Below, piece by piece: positions 1 to 10,577 of a stretch of DNA of 64,000 nt. The notes beneath the pieces are model-generated. The model did not search any database and was not told the DNA's origin. It was given only the letters and a program-made list of their open reading frames with translations. Source of the stretch: Oncomelania hupensis (Eukaryota > Mollusca > Gastropoda > Littorinimorpha > Pomatiopsidae); contig CM072515.1 in the NCBI GenBank assembly GCA_036898135.1, forward strand, positions 72,022,035 through 72,086,034. Direction: 5' to 3'. Each line of letters starts with the position of its first letter. Position 1 is the first letter of the stretch. The translations under genes were made by a program, and so were the position numbers.

Positions 1-746
1 TAGTGAGAGTGGTGGTGGACAATGCAATGACGTCGTGATGGAAATTTAGGTCAGGAGAACTAGTTTCGTTATTCATTACGGTGATCGATAATCCACCGTC
101 TTTCACTGTTTTTCATAGCTAGTTGGCTTAGTTTGGAAACTTCCTTGTTTGTTTCTTTGTTTGTTTGTTGTTGTTCCAATTAAAAAATTGTCCGGGCTGC
201 TGATCTAGACTCTATGTGTTTTTCAAGACAAGTTCACGTCGTTCCATGAGTACGCGCACGTATCCTCCCTTCTCCCCACATGCCCCTCTACCTCTTCTCC
301 ATTCAGCCCTTCCCCCCCCCCCCATCCGCTTTTCTCTCCTCCTTTGAGTCGTGTTCAATAGCTCTCATTCTTCCTCGTGTGATTACTGTATAAGATATCT
401 TTGTTTCTGCTTCGACTTTGTGACGAACGTCGTACAAGCTTCACGTTTCTGTGATGCCGAAGAAAAAAGCCAGGCAGACTCTTAAAATATATGTGCACCA
501 TCCTGTTTGTTTGTTGTGTTCTGTTTCAAATTGTTTTATGTCCTCACTGCTATTATCAGTCTTTTGTTTTGTTGTTGTTGTTGTTGTTTTATATACACTA
601 TAGGTTTTTATTTTAAGAAGGTTTAGAACGTCACGCCTCCGTCCTTTTCTGTTGAAATTAAAAAAAGTTTGATAACGTCATTGATTTTGTTGTTGGTGGT
701 TTCCTATCTTGATAACGTCATTAATTTTGTCTTTGTTCGTTTCCCA
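1..746. other. non-coding flank, no gene seen
   Basis: AT-rich sequence with short T runs, GTTT/GTT runs near 570-590 and a C run near 310. A 40-bp direct repeat occurs at 671-710 and 711-750 (both start GATAACGTCATT). No coding exon, tRNA or clear promoter could be supported. An upstream AEBP2 exon could lie here, but nothing identifies it. Confidence 0.5.
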
Positions 747-866
747 TCCTATCCTATTCTATCCCGTAACTCGAAGGTCGTTGGGGCACCACAGATGATC
801 GTTTAACTAGCGTACTCTATCTTTCTATGTCCTCAGCAACCCTCATGGCTTCGCTCAGTGTCAAGT
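747..866 (-). mobile_element. RTE-like LINE 3' end fragment
   Basis: Read on the minus strand this matches the last ~110 bases of the element at 19111-21123: the C-terminal codons of the RT ORF, then the short tail, then a (GGATA)n-type repeat seen on the plus strand as TCCTATCCTATTCTATCCC. It is strongly 5'-truncated, as is usual for LINE insertions. No convincing target duplication was found. Confidence 0.8.
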
Positions 867-1188
867 GTTGGTTTGTTGTTAAATAAATAGTGTCCATGGA
901 AGCATAATCACGAGATTACCCCAGAGCTCTCTTCTATGCTGGTGTTTTTTTTTTTCTTCTTCTGAATTTGGTAATCTTGAACTTTTTTTGTCAACGTTGG
1001 ACGCAGTTTTACGCTACGACGCTATTTTTTTTTAACCTTCATTTTCACCTTGGAGTTTCTGTTATTGTTCAGTATAATTTGAGGCAATCTCGTCTGAAAT
1101 ACTTGAATTTAAATTTATGTTGTTCTTAAGTGTTATGTGACGTAACTGTCCGACATGCTTGACTTTAATTTTGATGTTGAATTGGATG

Positions 1189-1340
1189 TTTGGTAAACAG
1201 TGTGACAGACTCTTAACTAATGTTGTTTGGTAAACAGTGTGACAGACTCTTAACTAATGTTGTTTGGTAAACAGTGTGACAAACTCTTAACTAATGTTGT
1301 TTGGTAAACAGTGTGGCAAACTCGTTAACTTATGCCTTCT
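1189..1340. repeat. 37-bp tandem repeat, four copies
   Basis: Units beginning TTTGGTAAACAGTGTG start at 1189, 1226, 1263 and 1300, an exact 37-bp period. The first three are nearly identical and the last diverges after the first 20 bases. No coding potential. Confidence 0.9.
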
Positions 1341-3576
1341 GAAACCGTCAGTTCTGTGAAGTACGGGGTGCTGTTTTTGTCATTTATTTACATTTGCATT
1401 TTGTCATTATTTGTTGGTATATAGAACAGATTATTGTTCAAGTGTAGGACAATTTTATTTTTGTTTCTACGTGCACTTTAAAAAAAGTGTCACTTCTCTG
1501 TTTAAAGCAGAGGCTTTTCATGGTTTTAGTTAATGTTGCGGTTGTTAACATCCGGGTGCTTGGTTTTAAAACTTATTTGTTTAACGACTTCGTAATGATT
1601 AACAAGGAACCTTTTGTTCCTGCGTGCAGAGCAATAAAATAAACATACTTTTCCTGATTCTTAATTTTTTTTCCCCCCGACTTGGGGGATTTTCTTGGGT
1701 TTAGCTTAATGCTACAGTTGTGAGTAGCTTTGGTGTTCGGTTGACATAGCTGTTGTTTGTTCAGCGGTTGGGGAGCTTTGTGGTGTAATCTTTCCAAGTG
1801 AGTTTGCCCGGCCGTTTGCCTTGACCGTTCCCGATTTAACTCTTGTTTAAATCCCTTGACACCTTTCCACACTTCGTTATGCAAGCTGGTCTGATCGATA
1901 GTGTCCTTAAGGTTTAATTTGACGGCTGTTTAAAATATATTTTAAAGGTTCAGAGGTCTCTGTTTGTTGTTTTTTTTCAATTCTCCAGGCCACCTCATAA
2001 TCCCCTTTAAAAAAATTAATTAACGAAACAAAAAAAAAAAGAAGAAGAAGAAGAAGCAATAACCGTTTCTATCTTATGAAAGTCGGAAGGTTTGTCACAA
2101 ACGATGACGTAATGACATCAGTAGGCGGAAGAAGAATAGCTGAATGCGCAAGGACGTTAAGGAAAAGGACAGCCAACTCAGACGGCAGTTTGTAGATCTT
2201 TTCTTACTTTTCTCGGTCGCCAGACGGCGGTGGCTTGTCTAAGAGGGGAGGGAGAGAATCTGGGGCTGAATTTGCTCAATAGGCTTGATAGAACTTCGAA
2301 CTATATGAAGGGGAAGCAATGTCAGCATATTGTGGTGAAGGATTTTGGATCGATACCAGAATGATATATTAGGAATCTTTTTACTTATCCTCCGCCTTGT
2401 TTGGGGCTGGGGCTGCACCGCAGCCGTGTTTGCAGTGTTTCTGTGGAGGTGGTGGTCGTGTACCGACTCTGAAAGGAATAGTTAATAAATTTAAAGCCAA
2501 GTCGATACGATTAGCAGGGATAAGCATGGCCCAAAGCAATAGGGTGCAATGCAGGCTGCCACAATCCATATTAACGTAATGGACTATTATTGGGAAGAAA
2601 GCAGTCAGTAATACGGTACAGTACAGTGTGCGAATCCTTTAACCTAATAAATACACGGTGTGAAGAGGTGAGGTGTGGTGTCAGTATTATCAAGTCGGCC
2701 CCACCAGGGGTTGTGGCATCGATTTGATGGCTTTCCAGACCTGCCATTCAGATAGCTCAGCCTGGCGCAGTTTAGCGTCTGGAAAATAATTACCACGACA
2801 AAGCGATACACCGCAACTAGCCAAAACAGCTCAAAAGTACATCACAACTGCAAAGCAGCGTCTGTCCGACTTTCAATACTTCAAAAGTGTATTCTGTGTG
2901 CGTGCTGAGCCTAGCTGGGCTTTATCAGTGGGTTAGCAAGGAAACGACAACAACGAACGAGAAGAAGAAGAACGAAAGTACACTCCAACACTCCAAGACT
3001 TGTGTATACTGTACACTCAACACGGGCACAGAGCAGTCAGACACACACTCCCTACTACACGTATATACCCCTCTTTCTCCCAGCGGCTGTAGAGAAGGGG
3101 AGTAGGGGAGGAGAACGCGGTCATGTTTGTGGGGCGTTGACCTCCAGCTATAAAAAGCCTACTACTGTACCAGTCTCTATTATCCCCTATACACAACGTG
3201 TCCGGGGACGTTAATTCACCCAACTAACAGTCTCTATACCGAGTTGTCTGCCCTCCCTTCCCCGGACAATTAATTTGGCTTTCATGGCCGTCTGCCCGTC
3301 ACTGGGATCACTACTCTCTGTTTTAGTCGCGTTATGCTTTTAGTGCTGCTGTTCTTATATCTCGATAAGTATTCTGTATAAATTTAGTTCAGTTATTGTC
3401 GTATCGATTTAACATTTTAAACCCCCCCAAAAAATAATAATAATAACAATCTAAATAAAAAAATTGGTACGATTTTTTTAAGCCTCCGGGCAGAAAAATA
3501 GCGTCTTGGTAAATGATTGTGATATACCTATGTTTTCTGAAACTAAAGGACAGAGTTCTGCATTTCCAAGTTCGTT
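1341..3576. other. non-coding stretch, no supported gene
   Basis: Contains an A-run followed by a short (GAA)n at 2030-2056. A TATAAAAA motif lies at 3149-3156, with an ATG-led 19-codon ORF starting at 3284. These could be chance. Short ORFs near 2400 and 2900-3200 show no family signature. This interval is one place to look for a 5' AEBP2 exon, but no splice-consistent candidate was recognised. Confidence 0.4.
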
Positions 3577-3590
3577 GTTAACAGCTGAAG

Positions 3591-3689
3591 CAGATCTTTT
3601 ATACGGAGCTGGGGGTGAGTCCTATTTCAGCCAGGTTGTGGTCCTGATTCGGCTCTTTGCAGTCCGCTGGACCCTATTATAAACAATAA
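3591..3689 (+). mobile_element. family D retroposon, 5'-truncated 3' end
   Basis: Ninety-nine bases matching the 3' end of family D (landmarks AGATCTTTTAT, then GTCCTGATTCGGCTCTTTGC, then AGTCCGCTGGACC). It is flanked by a perfect 14-bp target duplication, GTTAACAGCTGAAG, at 3577-3590 and 3690-3703. The perfect duplication means this is a discrete, fairly recent target-primed insertion of only a 3' end. Confidence 0.9.
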
Positions 3690-3703
3690 GTTAACAGCTG
3701 AAG

Positions 3704-4362
3704 TGCAATGGTGCTTGCCCTGTTTTTAATGCACTTCAGGACTTTCTTCGTCAGTTGGTTGGTTGTTTCTCCAGTGGCTCAGTTAATGGAATTAGGTATT
3801 TCATGTATGTATGTGGTGTGAATGTGTGCCTATATCGTACTTATAATTTCGATGACGAAGACGTTAATAAAACAACCAAAAGGACTTTCTTATCGACCTG
3901 TGTACAAGGTCAGTGTATAGTTTGCAGTAAAAATAATGATTAATTAAGGGCTTTGTTCCCCAGGTAAAACATTCATTGTTGATGAATGCATAAAATGGAT
4001 GAAGTTAAGAGTGCAGGCGCCGTTGTGTCAAATGCATACCGCGTTCGTTCTGTTATTGATTTATGCATGCGTGCCCCGTCCAAGCAGCTCCTGTTATGCA
4101 AACCCATACATCCTTTTCTATATTATGTGCCGTTGTTGTTGAAGCTGTTTGTTTCTCTATGTATGAATATTTATTTATTTATTATTGTCAGGTTAACATT
4201 ACCGGCAGTGTTTGTGTGTTTTTATTTGCCTCGCTAGGGATGCCTGTATCATAATGTATGACTGTGATATGAAATGTTTTGTATACACGTGCCTCTTTTT
4301 CGACGAAATGCATTGATTACTCGTGAATTGTCTAGCCATTTAACTTTGCAATAATGAATCTC
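3704..4362. other. non-coding stretch, nothing recognised
   Basis: Mixed AT-rich sequence with short ORFs that show no conserved domain, signal or repeat match within the window. Confidence 0.5.
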
Positions 4363-4436
4363 AAAGCACTGAATTTCCACAAAGTGAGGATACTATTTAT
4401 ACAGAAATCCCAGGCCTCCCAACGGGTGTGGACAGA
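4363..4436 (-). mobile_element. family D retroposon 5' end fragment
   Basis: The reverse complement reads ACCCGTTGGG, then TGTATAAATAGTATCC, then GGAAATTCAGTGC. This matches the first ~70 bases of the full-length family D copies at 53830 and 56701. It ends at the same 5' terminus as those copies, supporting that terminus as the true element end. Confidence 0.75.
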
Positions 4437-4609
4437 AGAAGAGAGAGGGAGAGGGCGGGAGAGGGGGGTGAGGTGGAAGGAGTAAAACAATATGCACTAA
4501 CTACAGGCAGGTTCCAAGTTTACTCTCAACAGCCGAGAAGACCCTTTGGCGAAAGGAAGTACACTTCTTAGATTCTTTGCCGAGAACACGCTCCGGCTAA
4601 TGAAGATCT

Positions 4610-4623
4610 TTCTTTCTTTCTTT

Positions 4624-4702
<79 letters not shown>

Positions 4703-4824
4703 TTCTTCTTCTTCTTCTTCTTCTTCTTCTTCTTCTTCTTCTTCTTCTTCTTCTAATTCAAGACTTAATCGTGTTGTTGTCTCCACCTCCTTTTCCTCTC
4801 CTTTTTCTTTTATTTGTCTTCATT

Positions 4825-4871
<47 letters not shown>

Positions 4872-4873
4872 TT
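4610..4873. repeat. compound microsatellite (TTTC)n, (TTC)n, (TTTA)n
   Basis: (TTTC)n with two interruptions from about 4610 to 4700 passes into (TTC)n to about 4755. After 65 bases of pyrimidine-rich spacer a (TTTA)n tract runs from about 4823 to 4872. The Ser/Phe/Leu ORFs here are translations of the repeat, not genes. Confidence 0.95.
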
Positions 4874-5590
4874 ATATTTTTAATTTTTGTTGTTGCTGTT
4901 GAGCGCTTGTGTTCGTAATGCGGAAACGAGATCTTCCTTTTTTTTTTTATTTTTTTTTTTTAATGATGACTGAAGTCTAAACCCCAGGCTTACGACTGCC
5001 TCCTGCAGGGCAAAAGTCATTTCGTTAATTGTTCATCAACGTTTAGACGTGATTAAGCTCACGTTTCCCTGGCTATTATTATTGTGTTGAAAGAACGTGT
5101 ATGGATTAATAGAAGAAGACTCAGGAAATGTATAATAATCCAAAAGACTTGAAGAGGGAGGGAAGGGAGAGAGAGAGAGGGGGGGAGGGCGGGGTGAGAG
5201 CATGCATGTTAAAGGAATGGATATGTCACTATGTGTCGTTCACTCCTCGCTCTCACTTTGCTGCACTGAGGAATTTTTAATACTTAAAACTTGAATCGCC
5301 GTGTTTTGGTCTTCTGGCTTGGCAGTTTTATGGTTTACGCCTCGCTGTCTGTTCTTCGGTTGAAACTTTTCAAGAAAGTTTTCAATGTTTTCTCTTCCGA
5401 GTTGTATAGTCTGCCTCTCTTTCACCTCCTCCTCCTCCTGCCTCCCTCCTTCACTCCCCCCTCTTCCTCTCTCTCTTTCTCTCTTCCTCCTTTCCTCCCT
5501 CCCCCTCCCTCTTTCCCTTTCTCGGTTATATCAAAGCCTTGAAATTCTGGTTCAGACTGTTGAGGGTGGATGACACTCGGCCCCCAAAGC
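4874..5590. other. non-coding stretch with purine and pyrimidine tracts
   Basis: Holds T runs at 4937-4960, a GA/GGGA-rich tract at 5155-5195 and a CT-rich tract at 5420-5520. No gene signature. Confidence 0.5.
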
Positions 5591-5601
5591 AAGCGTATCG
5601 C

Positions 5602-5798
5602 GAGGGGCCGGGTAGCTCAGTTGGTAGAGCGTCTTACTAGTAACCGAAAGGTACCTGGTTCGAATCCCGGATTGGCCAATGTGTGACCATATTATTTTCC
5701 CTTACTATCAACTGGTTCGCTGGTGTCAGAATAATGTGACCAGTAGTCGCCTATACGCTTCGGTGTCGTGTGACTATAATCTACAGTTACACATTTTT
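5602..5798 (+). mobile_element. SINE-A, tRNA-headed SINE, full length
   Basis: The head is tRNA-like: box A region GGGTAGCTCAGTTGGTAGAG, box B GGTTCGAATCCC, and an anticodon-loop-like CTAGTAA that would give AGT (Thr). The body ends GTCGTGTGACTATAATCTACA. An 11-bp target duplication AAGCGTATCGC flanks it at 5591-5601 and 5799-5809. The anticodon stem does not pair well, so this is a SINE head rather than a functional tRNA gene. Confidence 0.93.
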
Positions 5799-5809
5799 AA
5801 GCGTATCGC

Positions 5810-5892
5810 ATGCCACTGATCTAAAAGAAATGGATATACCCTGGCTAGCTCTGTATGAAGCCAAAGTGCCGCCATATTGGTACTCGTATTCT
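5810..5892 (+). repeat. left arm of inverted repeat around THAP gene
   Basis: Bases 5870-5892 are an exact 23-bp inverted match to 10469-10491 (core CGCCATATTGGTACTCG). Similarity continues outward, with shared blocks such as GCATGC, GCTAGC and TGAAGCC, for about 80-110 bases. The arms enclose the THAP gene. The CGCCATATTGG core resembles a YY1-type promoter element, so a duplicated promoter is an alternative to a transposon end. Confidence 0.7.
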
Positions 5893-7087
5893 AGTTTACT
5901 TTCGCTATTGTCGCTAGCAGGCATGAGGCAGTCTATGCTCTGTAATTCCTGGTCAATTACTGAATTATTCTTGCACTTTCAAAGAATTATGATAAAATAT
6001 CATGCTACAACATAGGTTTAGAGTAGACTGTCAAGAACTAAATGATTTACGGATTTTGAGATCGTCACATTGGCACTACGATTTCATTTTCGATAAAAGT
6101 AGCTAGTAGGGCACAGCTTTTAAAAATTTTGTGTGGCTGTTTTTATCTAAACGTCATTTATAAAAGTATCCCTTGGACTATCCCAGTCAGCTCATTTGCA
6201 TACTATATCAACTGCTGTTAGCTGAATAAAATACTGGGGTTAGTTGTAGTGGATGCTTGTTATTGTTAATTTTATGTTTTGTTATTTTCTTTTCATTTTA
6301 GAACATGGGAGCTTTTTTCAAGATTTCTTATGTGCTATTTATCTTAAGTCCTTGTTTCTAATACACAGCTAATAATGATACATTTTTAGTTGAATATGTA
6401 GGCCTATGTGTGTGTTGCAAAGTGCTAAGGAAAAAAAAGCTTGTTTTGAGGAGCAAGTTTCAAAATAAGATCATCCAAACAACTATAGAACAATCAAGCC
6501 ACATAAGAGATGATAGAAGGAGTAGAGAATGAGGACAGCAAAGAGGAGATCGCCCAATTTAGGTTAGTTGTAATGTCATTGCTAATTGAAAATTGTATAG
6601 AGAAACACAATACCATGTGAACAAAGACACTACTTAAAAATAAGTCTGAACAAAAATGAATGTGTGCAAGGTTAGAAAATTTTATTCATTGTAAAAACCC
6701 TGTACTCAAAAAATCCACCCCGCCAGCAAAGGTGTTCACAATAATTACATCTGTGTGCATGTCCCTATCTCCAAATACTGTTGCCTTTTTAACCAAGATA
6801 GCAAAATTCAACACAACTGTACAAAATACACAACAGCAGTACCTATTACAAATATTTATTTAACATCATTAACATGTCATTCAGAACTTTGCTAATTAAG
6901 TTTATAATTATAAATGCTGTTTAAAGAACAAATACTTTCTGTTTATAGGTATATAAGCTAAAAGGGCCACACTTTGAAGGCTTTGTTTATTTTGGGCGAA
7001 AACGGGGTTATTCAAAAATTTGAGCTGTCATTAAACAATGATAAAGCGAACCAACTGCTAAAAGTCTGAATTTTCTATTTCTGTTCT
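5893..7087. other. AT-rich non-coding stretch
   Basis: No coding signature or repeat match found. If the THAP gene has a long 3' UTR it would run toward this side, but nothing shows it. Confidence 0.4.
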
Positions 7088-7270
7088 GACATGAGTTATT
7101 TTCCCTATACCATACGCTCTTACAAGATACAAAGTGACAAGTGATCACACATGGAGTTATTTTCCCTATACCATAGGCTCTTACAAGATACAAAGTGACA
7201 AGTGATCACACATGGAGTTATTTTCCCTATACCATATGCTCTTACAAGATACAAAGTGACAAGTGATCAC
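7088..7270. repeat. 61-bp tandem repeat, three copies
   Basis: Units beginning GAGTTATTTTCCCTATACCA start at 7093, 7154 and 7215, an exact 61-bp period with only one or two differences. Each carries AAGTGACAAGTGATCACA near its end. Such identity implies recent duplication. Confidence 0.93.
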
Positions 7271-8310
7271 AAGAAATGTATTTAATGTTGCAGCATCATA
7301 AAAGGAGTACAAATAAAACAGGGTGACAGTACATGCAATATAAGATTAAAAGATTAACCATTACATATTAACTGTACAAGGCAATACAACATTAAACAAT
7401 TAAAATTATATCTTTTTTTTTGCAACAAGTTTTTATTTCAGCCTTTTTTATTCTTCCATTCCAGAGTTTCTTCAGACTCAACATAAAAAAATCAACTATC
7501 TCATCCCTCAACATATCATACATTACAATAAAGCGATATCACTATGGCAGTATGATTATATTATGATAATGATTACCTGAGGATGATAATAAAATAAAAT
7601 ATGATATAAGAGGCTGTTGTTTTATATATTATTAGTGAACTTTCATAATACTACACTCACACTCACACAAATACAAAGTGGACACAACTGAAGTACTCCA
7701 AATGAAGATAAATTCACACATTTGTAACAACCGATAAATCCCAACTAACATAAACAAGAACAGGCAAATCATAATTGGATAGAAAATGTGAAAGATCCTC
7801 TCAGGGAATTTACAACAAATAACTGGTGTTGCCATAATAAGTATATGACACAAATACAAAGAAATATTCAGCTATGACAATATCTCATTCAGTAAAGGGA
7901 TAGAAAATAACAAATATGATGAAATTAATAATAATAATAAAACAATAATAAATGATAACATAACAAGGAAAATATAATAATTAGCATTATTACCAACACT
8001 GGTTCACTTAAATAGACTCAGATACAAATATTTAATTGAGATAAAAAAAACAAAATTACAAAACATAATAAAATAAAATTTACAAAAAGAAAAAATATAA
8101 TAAATTAATAAAAAAAAATATATAAATAAAATAAAATTTAATAATAAATCTAGTAAGGGGAACACTTGAAAAAACCCATGACATACTTAAAAGTAAATTC
8201 AACAGCAAAAATACACAAATGATCATGTCAATTATGATTCCTACTTTTCAATTTATTCCTCTGCAACTACCTAGCCATGCAATGGAAACAAAATTGTCAG
8301 GAAAGTGTAA
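7271..8310. other. very AT-rich non-coding stretch
   Basis: Long A-rich and AAT-rich sequence, strongest at 7920-8150, with no recognisable gene or element. Confidence 0.5.
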
Positions 8311-9260
8311 AAATAATTATAAGAAGTTAAAGCATTCATGCTTTTTTATATTTGCTCCCACATCATGAAAGTTATTATTTATAAAAAAAATCAGGTATCA
8401 TGACACAATGAAAACCTGTGCTGAGTTGCAGGAAATATAAACCATTAATATTCTAGTAGTGGACATACTTGCTTAAAAACAGTGATATCAGCAAATTAAA
8501 AACTATCTTTATTTGTGTTCACTTTTGCTAGTGGCCTATTTACTTACTATTCTTGAAACTAATGAGTTGATGGCATAACAAGCAGACAAATGTGGAAAAT
8601 ATATGAAGGAACACAAATAAATGGTGTTAAATTAAAATGTCGAACACCCTTGTGTCATTTTTTCATAAGTACCTTCTTATTCTTTGTTTGACTTTGAGAC
8701 TGACATGTTGACATCCCAAGTGATCGAAGGAGTTCCAGTGGATGACAAAGGATCTGTCATAGGCTGCAAATGTTTTTAGAAAGTGTAACACTAAGAGTAA
8801 CAGATAAGTTTTAAAAATTAATTATAAGAAGTTAAAGCATTAATTTTTTTTTACCTTTGTTCCTACAGCATGAAAGTTATTATTTATTTTAAAAAAAACT
8901 CAGGTATCATGATACCTGCTGTTGAGTTGCAGTAAATGTGAACAATTAATTATTCTAGTAGTGGACATACTTGCTTATAAACAGTGATATCAGCTAATAA
9001 AACAAAGTATATTTGTGTTCACTTTTGCATAAACATCCTTGTGTCATTTTTATGACCTTCTTTGTTTGGTGACAAAGGATCTGTCATAGGCTGCAAATGT
9101 TTTTAAAAAGTGTAACAGATAAGTGTAAAAATTAAAGAAGTTAAAGCATTCATTATTTTTTACATTTGTGTACATTTGCTCCTACAGCATGAAAGTTATT
9201 ATTTATAAAAACAAAATCAGTGATCATGCCATATTCACACTTGCTATTGAGTTACAGGAA
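8311..9260. repeat. degenerate tandem triplication containing THAP exon 3
   Basis: A shared block (ATAAGAAGTTAAAGCATT, followed by CATGAAAGTTATTATTTAT) recurs at about 8316, 8822 and 9134. Units are roughly 500, 315 and 130 bp long. The block GGATCTGTCATAGGCTGC, the start of THAP exon 3 seen from the other strand, occurs in unit 1 (8749-8766) and again in unit 2 (about 9079). Unit 1 keeps the whole exon; unit 2 keeps only its first ~25 bases. Confidence 0.8.
8677..8763 (-). CDS. THAP-domain protein, candidate last coding exon
   Basis: On the minus strand an acceptor (TTTGCAG) at 8764-8770 precedes an exon that reads PMTDPLSSTGTPSITWDV, then ten more residues ending SNKE, then TAA at 8679-8677. 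It starts in phase 0, which fits the phase-0 donor of the middle exon at 9644. The 29-codon tail has no domain of its own. Its assignment rests on strand, phase and position only. A truncated duplicate of its start lies at about 9079. Alternative: the real gene has other 3' exons and this is a chance ORF. Confidence 0.45.
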   Translation of the reverse strand, partial: PMTDPLSSTGTPSITWDVNMSVSKSNKE

Positions 9261-9643
9261 AAGTAAACTCTTCTGGTTAAAATGTATAATGTACAAAACT
9301 AGTGTATATATTATTTTAAAAATGATATGCAACACTAAACCTACTGGACCAAAAATATTGTTTACGCTAGTTTTATTCAAATTAACATTAATAATATGAA
9401 ATGTGCACATAATAAGCTCTAACATGCATAGCATTAAATGTTGCTTCTATTGATCTTTTTCAAACAATTGTTTGATATCACACCAATTTTGATGTTCATT
9501 TGATTTTGATAAATCCATGTATAACTAACTTTACTAAGGAAAAATCTAAATAAATTATAAGAAAATATCAAAATAAAGTAACGTGTACTGAACCTAGCGT
9601 GCCACCTTATGCATAGAGAAAAGTACACAAACCAAACACTTAC

Positions 9644-9822
9644 CTTTAGATAAGAAGGTAGGCCATCAATGTTGGGATGGCTCCATCTTTCAGATGAATA
9701 CACTGCCCAGTTGCATCAAAGCAACTCTTTTCAAAGTGTTGTGAACAGATCATAGACTTTGAATTGGCCTTAAAACCTGAACGAAAACAATTTCTTTCCC
9801 ATGCATTCCAGAGCCCAGGGTA
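9644..9822 (-). pseudogene. THAP domain, C-terminal half exon, two frameshifts
   Basis: Minus-strand exon between acceptor TTCCTTCAAG and donor AAAG/GTAAGT. Its central frame reads WNAWERNCFR, then ICSQHF, then LKDGAIPT. This is the second half of a THAP zinc-binding DNA-binding domain: conserved Trp, the C-x2-H zinc ligands in ICSQH, and the AVPT-type motif. The start of the exon (to join exon 1 in phase) and its end (IDGLPSYLK) each lie in a different frame. Two missing single bases, one by a CCC run and one by a TT run, would explain both. So the gene is either a young pseudogene or carries homopolymer consensus errors. THAP proteins are usually nuclear DNA-binding factors; targets are unknown here. 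Confidence 0.8.
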
Positions 9823-10324
9823 CTTGAAGGAAAAATGAAGAGAAAAAAAAATAAAAAATAAAGTTTGTCAAGAACAATGTTATCTAAGAACAATGAGTAG
9901 GCTACATCTACCAGAAACCTCCCTTACCCCACCCCAATCTCTGACCCACCCAAACAATTTCCCTCTCCACTTTTTTTTTTTTAACTAATAGGTATTAGTG
10001 CACATTTGCATAGCAGAACTCAGGCTGTGAAGTCTCTTCTTTCGTAGGCCTCAATTACATACTATACTACGAGTTTACAAAAACGAAAGTAGAGACTTCA
10101 CAGCTGTGAACAGAACCCCCACAAAATAACAGAATAATCGACACGACGATTGCAGAAACACACGTTTGAAAGACCTTCAATCATTACGATAAAACTCATT
10201 ACTTATTCTAAACTCATTGCAAGAGTTTACAACCTAGTCGTGACAAATCTAAAACGCTGAAAATGTTACCAAGTGTAGGCCTACGTGACATTAATTAAAG
10301 TTAAAAAAAAAAAAAGCTACTTAC

Positions 10325-10401
10325 CGATGAAAGGTGATTCCTTTTTTGCGTTCATCAGTGCAGTCTTGCCTTGAACAATTAATAACAGCGCACATAGGCA
10401 T
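10325..10401 (-). CDS. THAP-domain protein, first coding exon
   Basis: Minus-strand ATG at 10401 opens MPMCAVINCSRQDCTDERKK followed by GITFHR. This is the N-terminal half of a THAP domain: C-x4-C zinc ligands at residues 4 and 9, then the conserved FHR before a splice. The donor CG/GTAAGT falls at 10325/10324, in phase 2. A second in-frame Met is residue 3; the first is chosen because THAP domains start at or very near the N-terminus. Upstream on this strand is a CGCCATATTGG promoter-like motif (10481-10491 reversed). Together with the exons at 9644 and 8677 the protein would be about 115 residues, essentially one THAP domain plus a short tail. Confidence 0.82.
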
Positions 10402-10468
10402 CGTTTATGCTTAAAAAGAGTTTGTCAAACACTGGACAATCCAGAGATAAAACATCGTAGCATACCAC

Positions 10469-10577
10469 AGAATACGAGTACCAATATGGCGTCTTTGAAA
10501 CTTCCGCCGGCTTCACTATTGGCTAGCGCTTTCTCATTTAGAGGGTACTTCCAGTTTATTTAGTTCAGTGATCGCAT
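10469..10577 (-). repeat. right arm of inverted repeat around THAP gene
   Basis: Mirror of 5810-5892: 10469-10491 is an exact 23-bp inverted match, with weaker matching out to GCATGC near 10573. It lies directly upstream of THAP exon 1, so it probably includes that gene's promoter region (CCGCCGG and CCAAT-like ATTGGC are present). Confidence 0.7.

Noticed and set aside
3149..3340. TATA box at 3149 with short ATG ORF at 3284 as the AEBP2 promoter and first exon
   Set aside because: TATAAAAA alone is common in AT-rich DNA; no donor in a matching phase or family similarity was found.
4546..4902. 118-codon plus-strand ORF rich in Ser, Phe and Leu
   Set aside because: It is the translation of (TTTC)n, (TTC)n and (TTTA)n microsatellites; no non-repeat domain.
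5606..5680. Possible functional tRNA-Thr(AGT) gene
   Set aside because: The anticodon stem does not pair, the acceptor stem is weak, and the same head heads two other insertions with target duplications; it is a SINE-A head.
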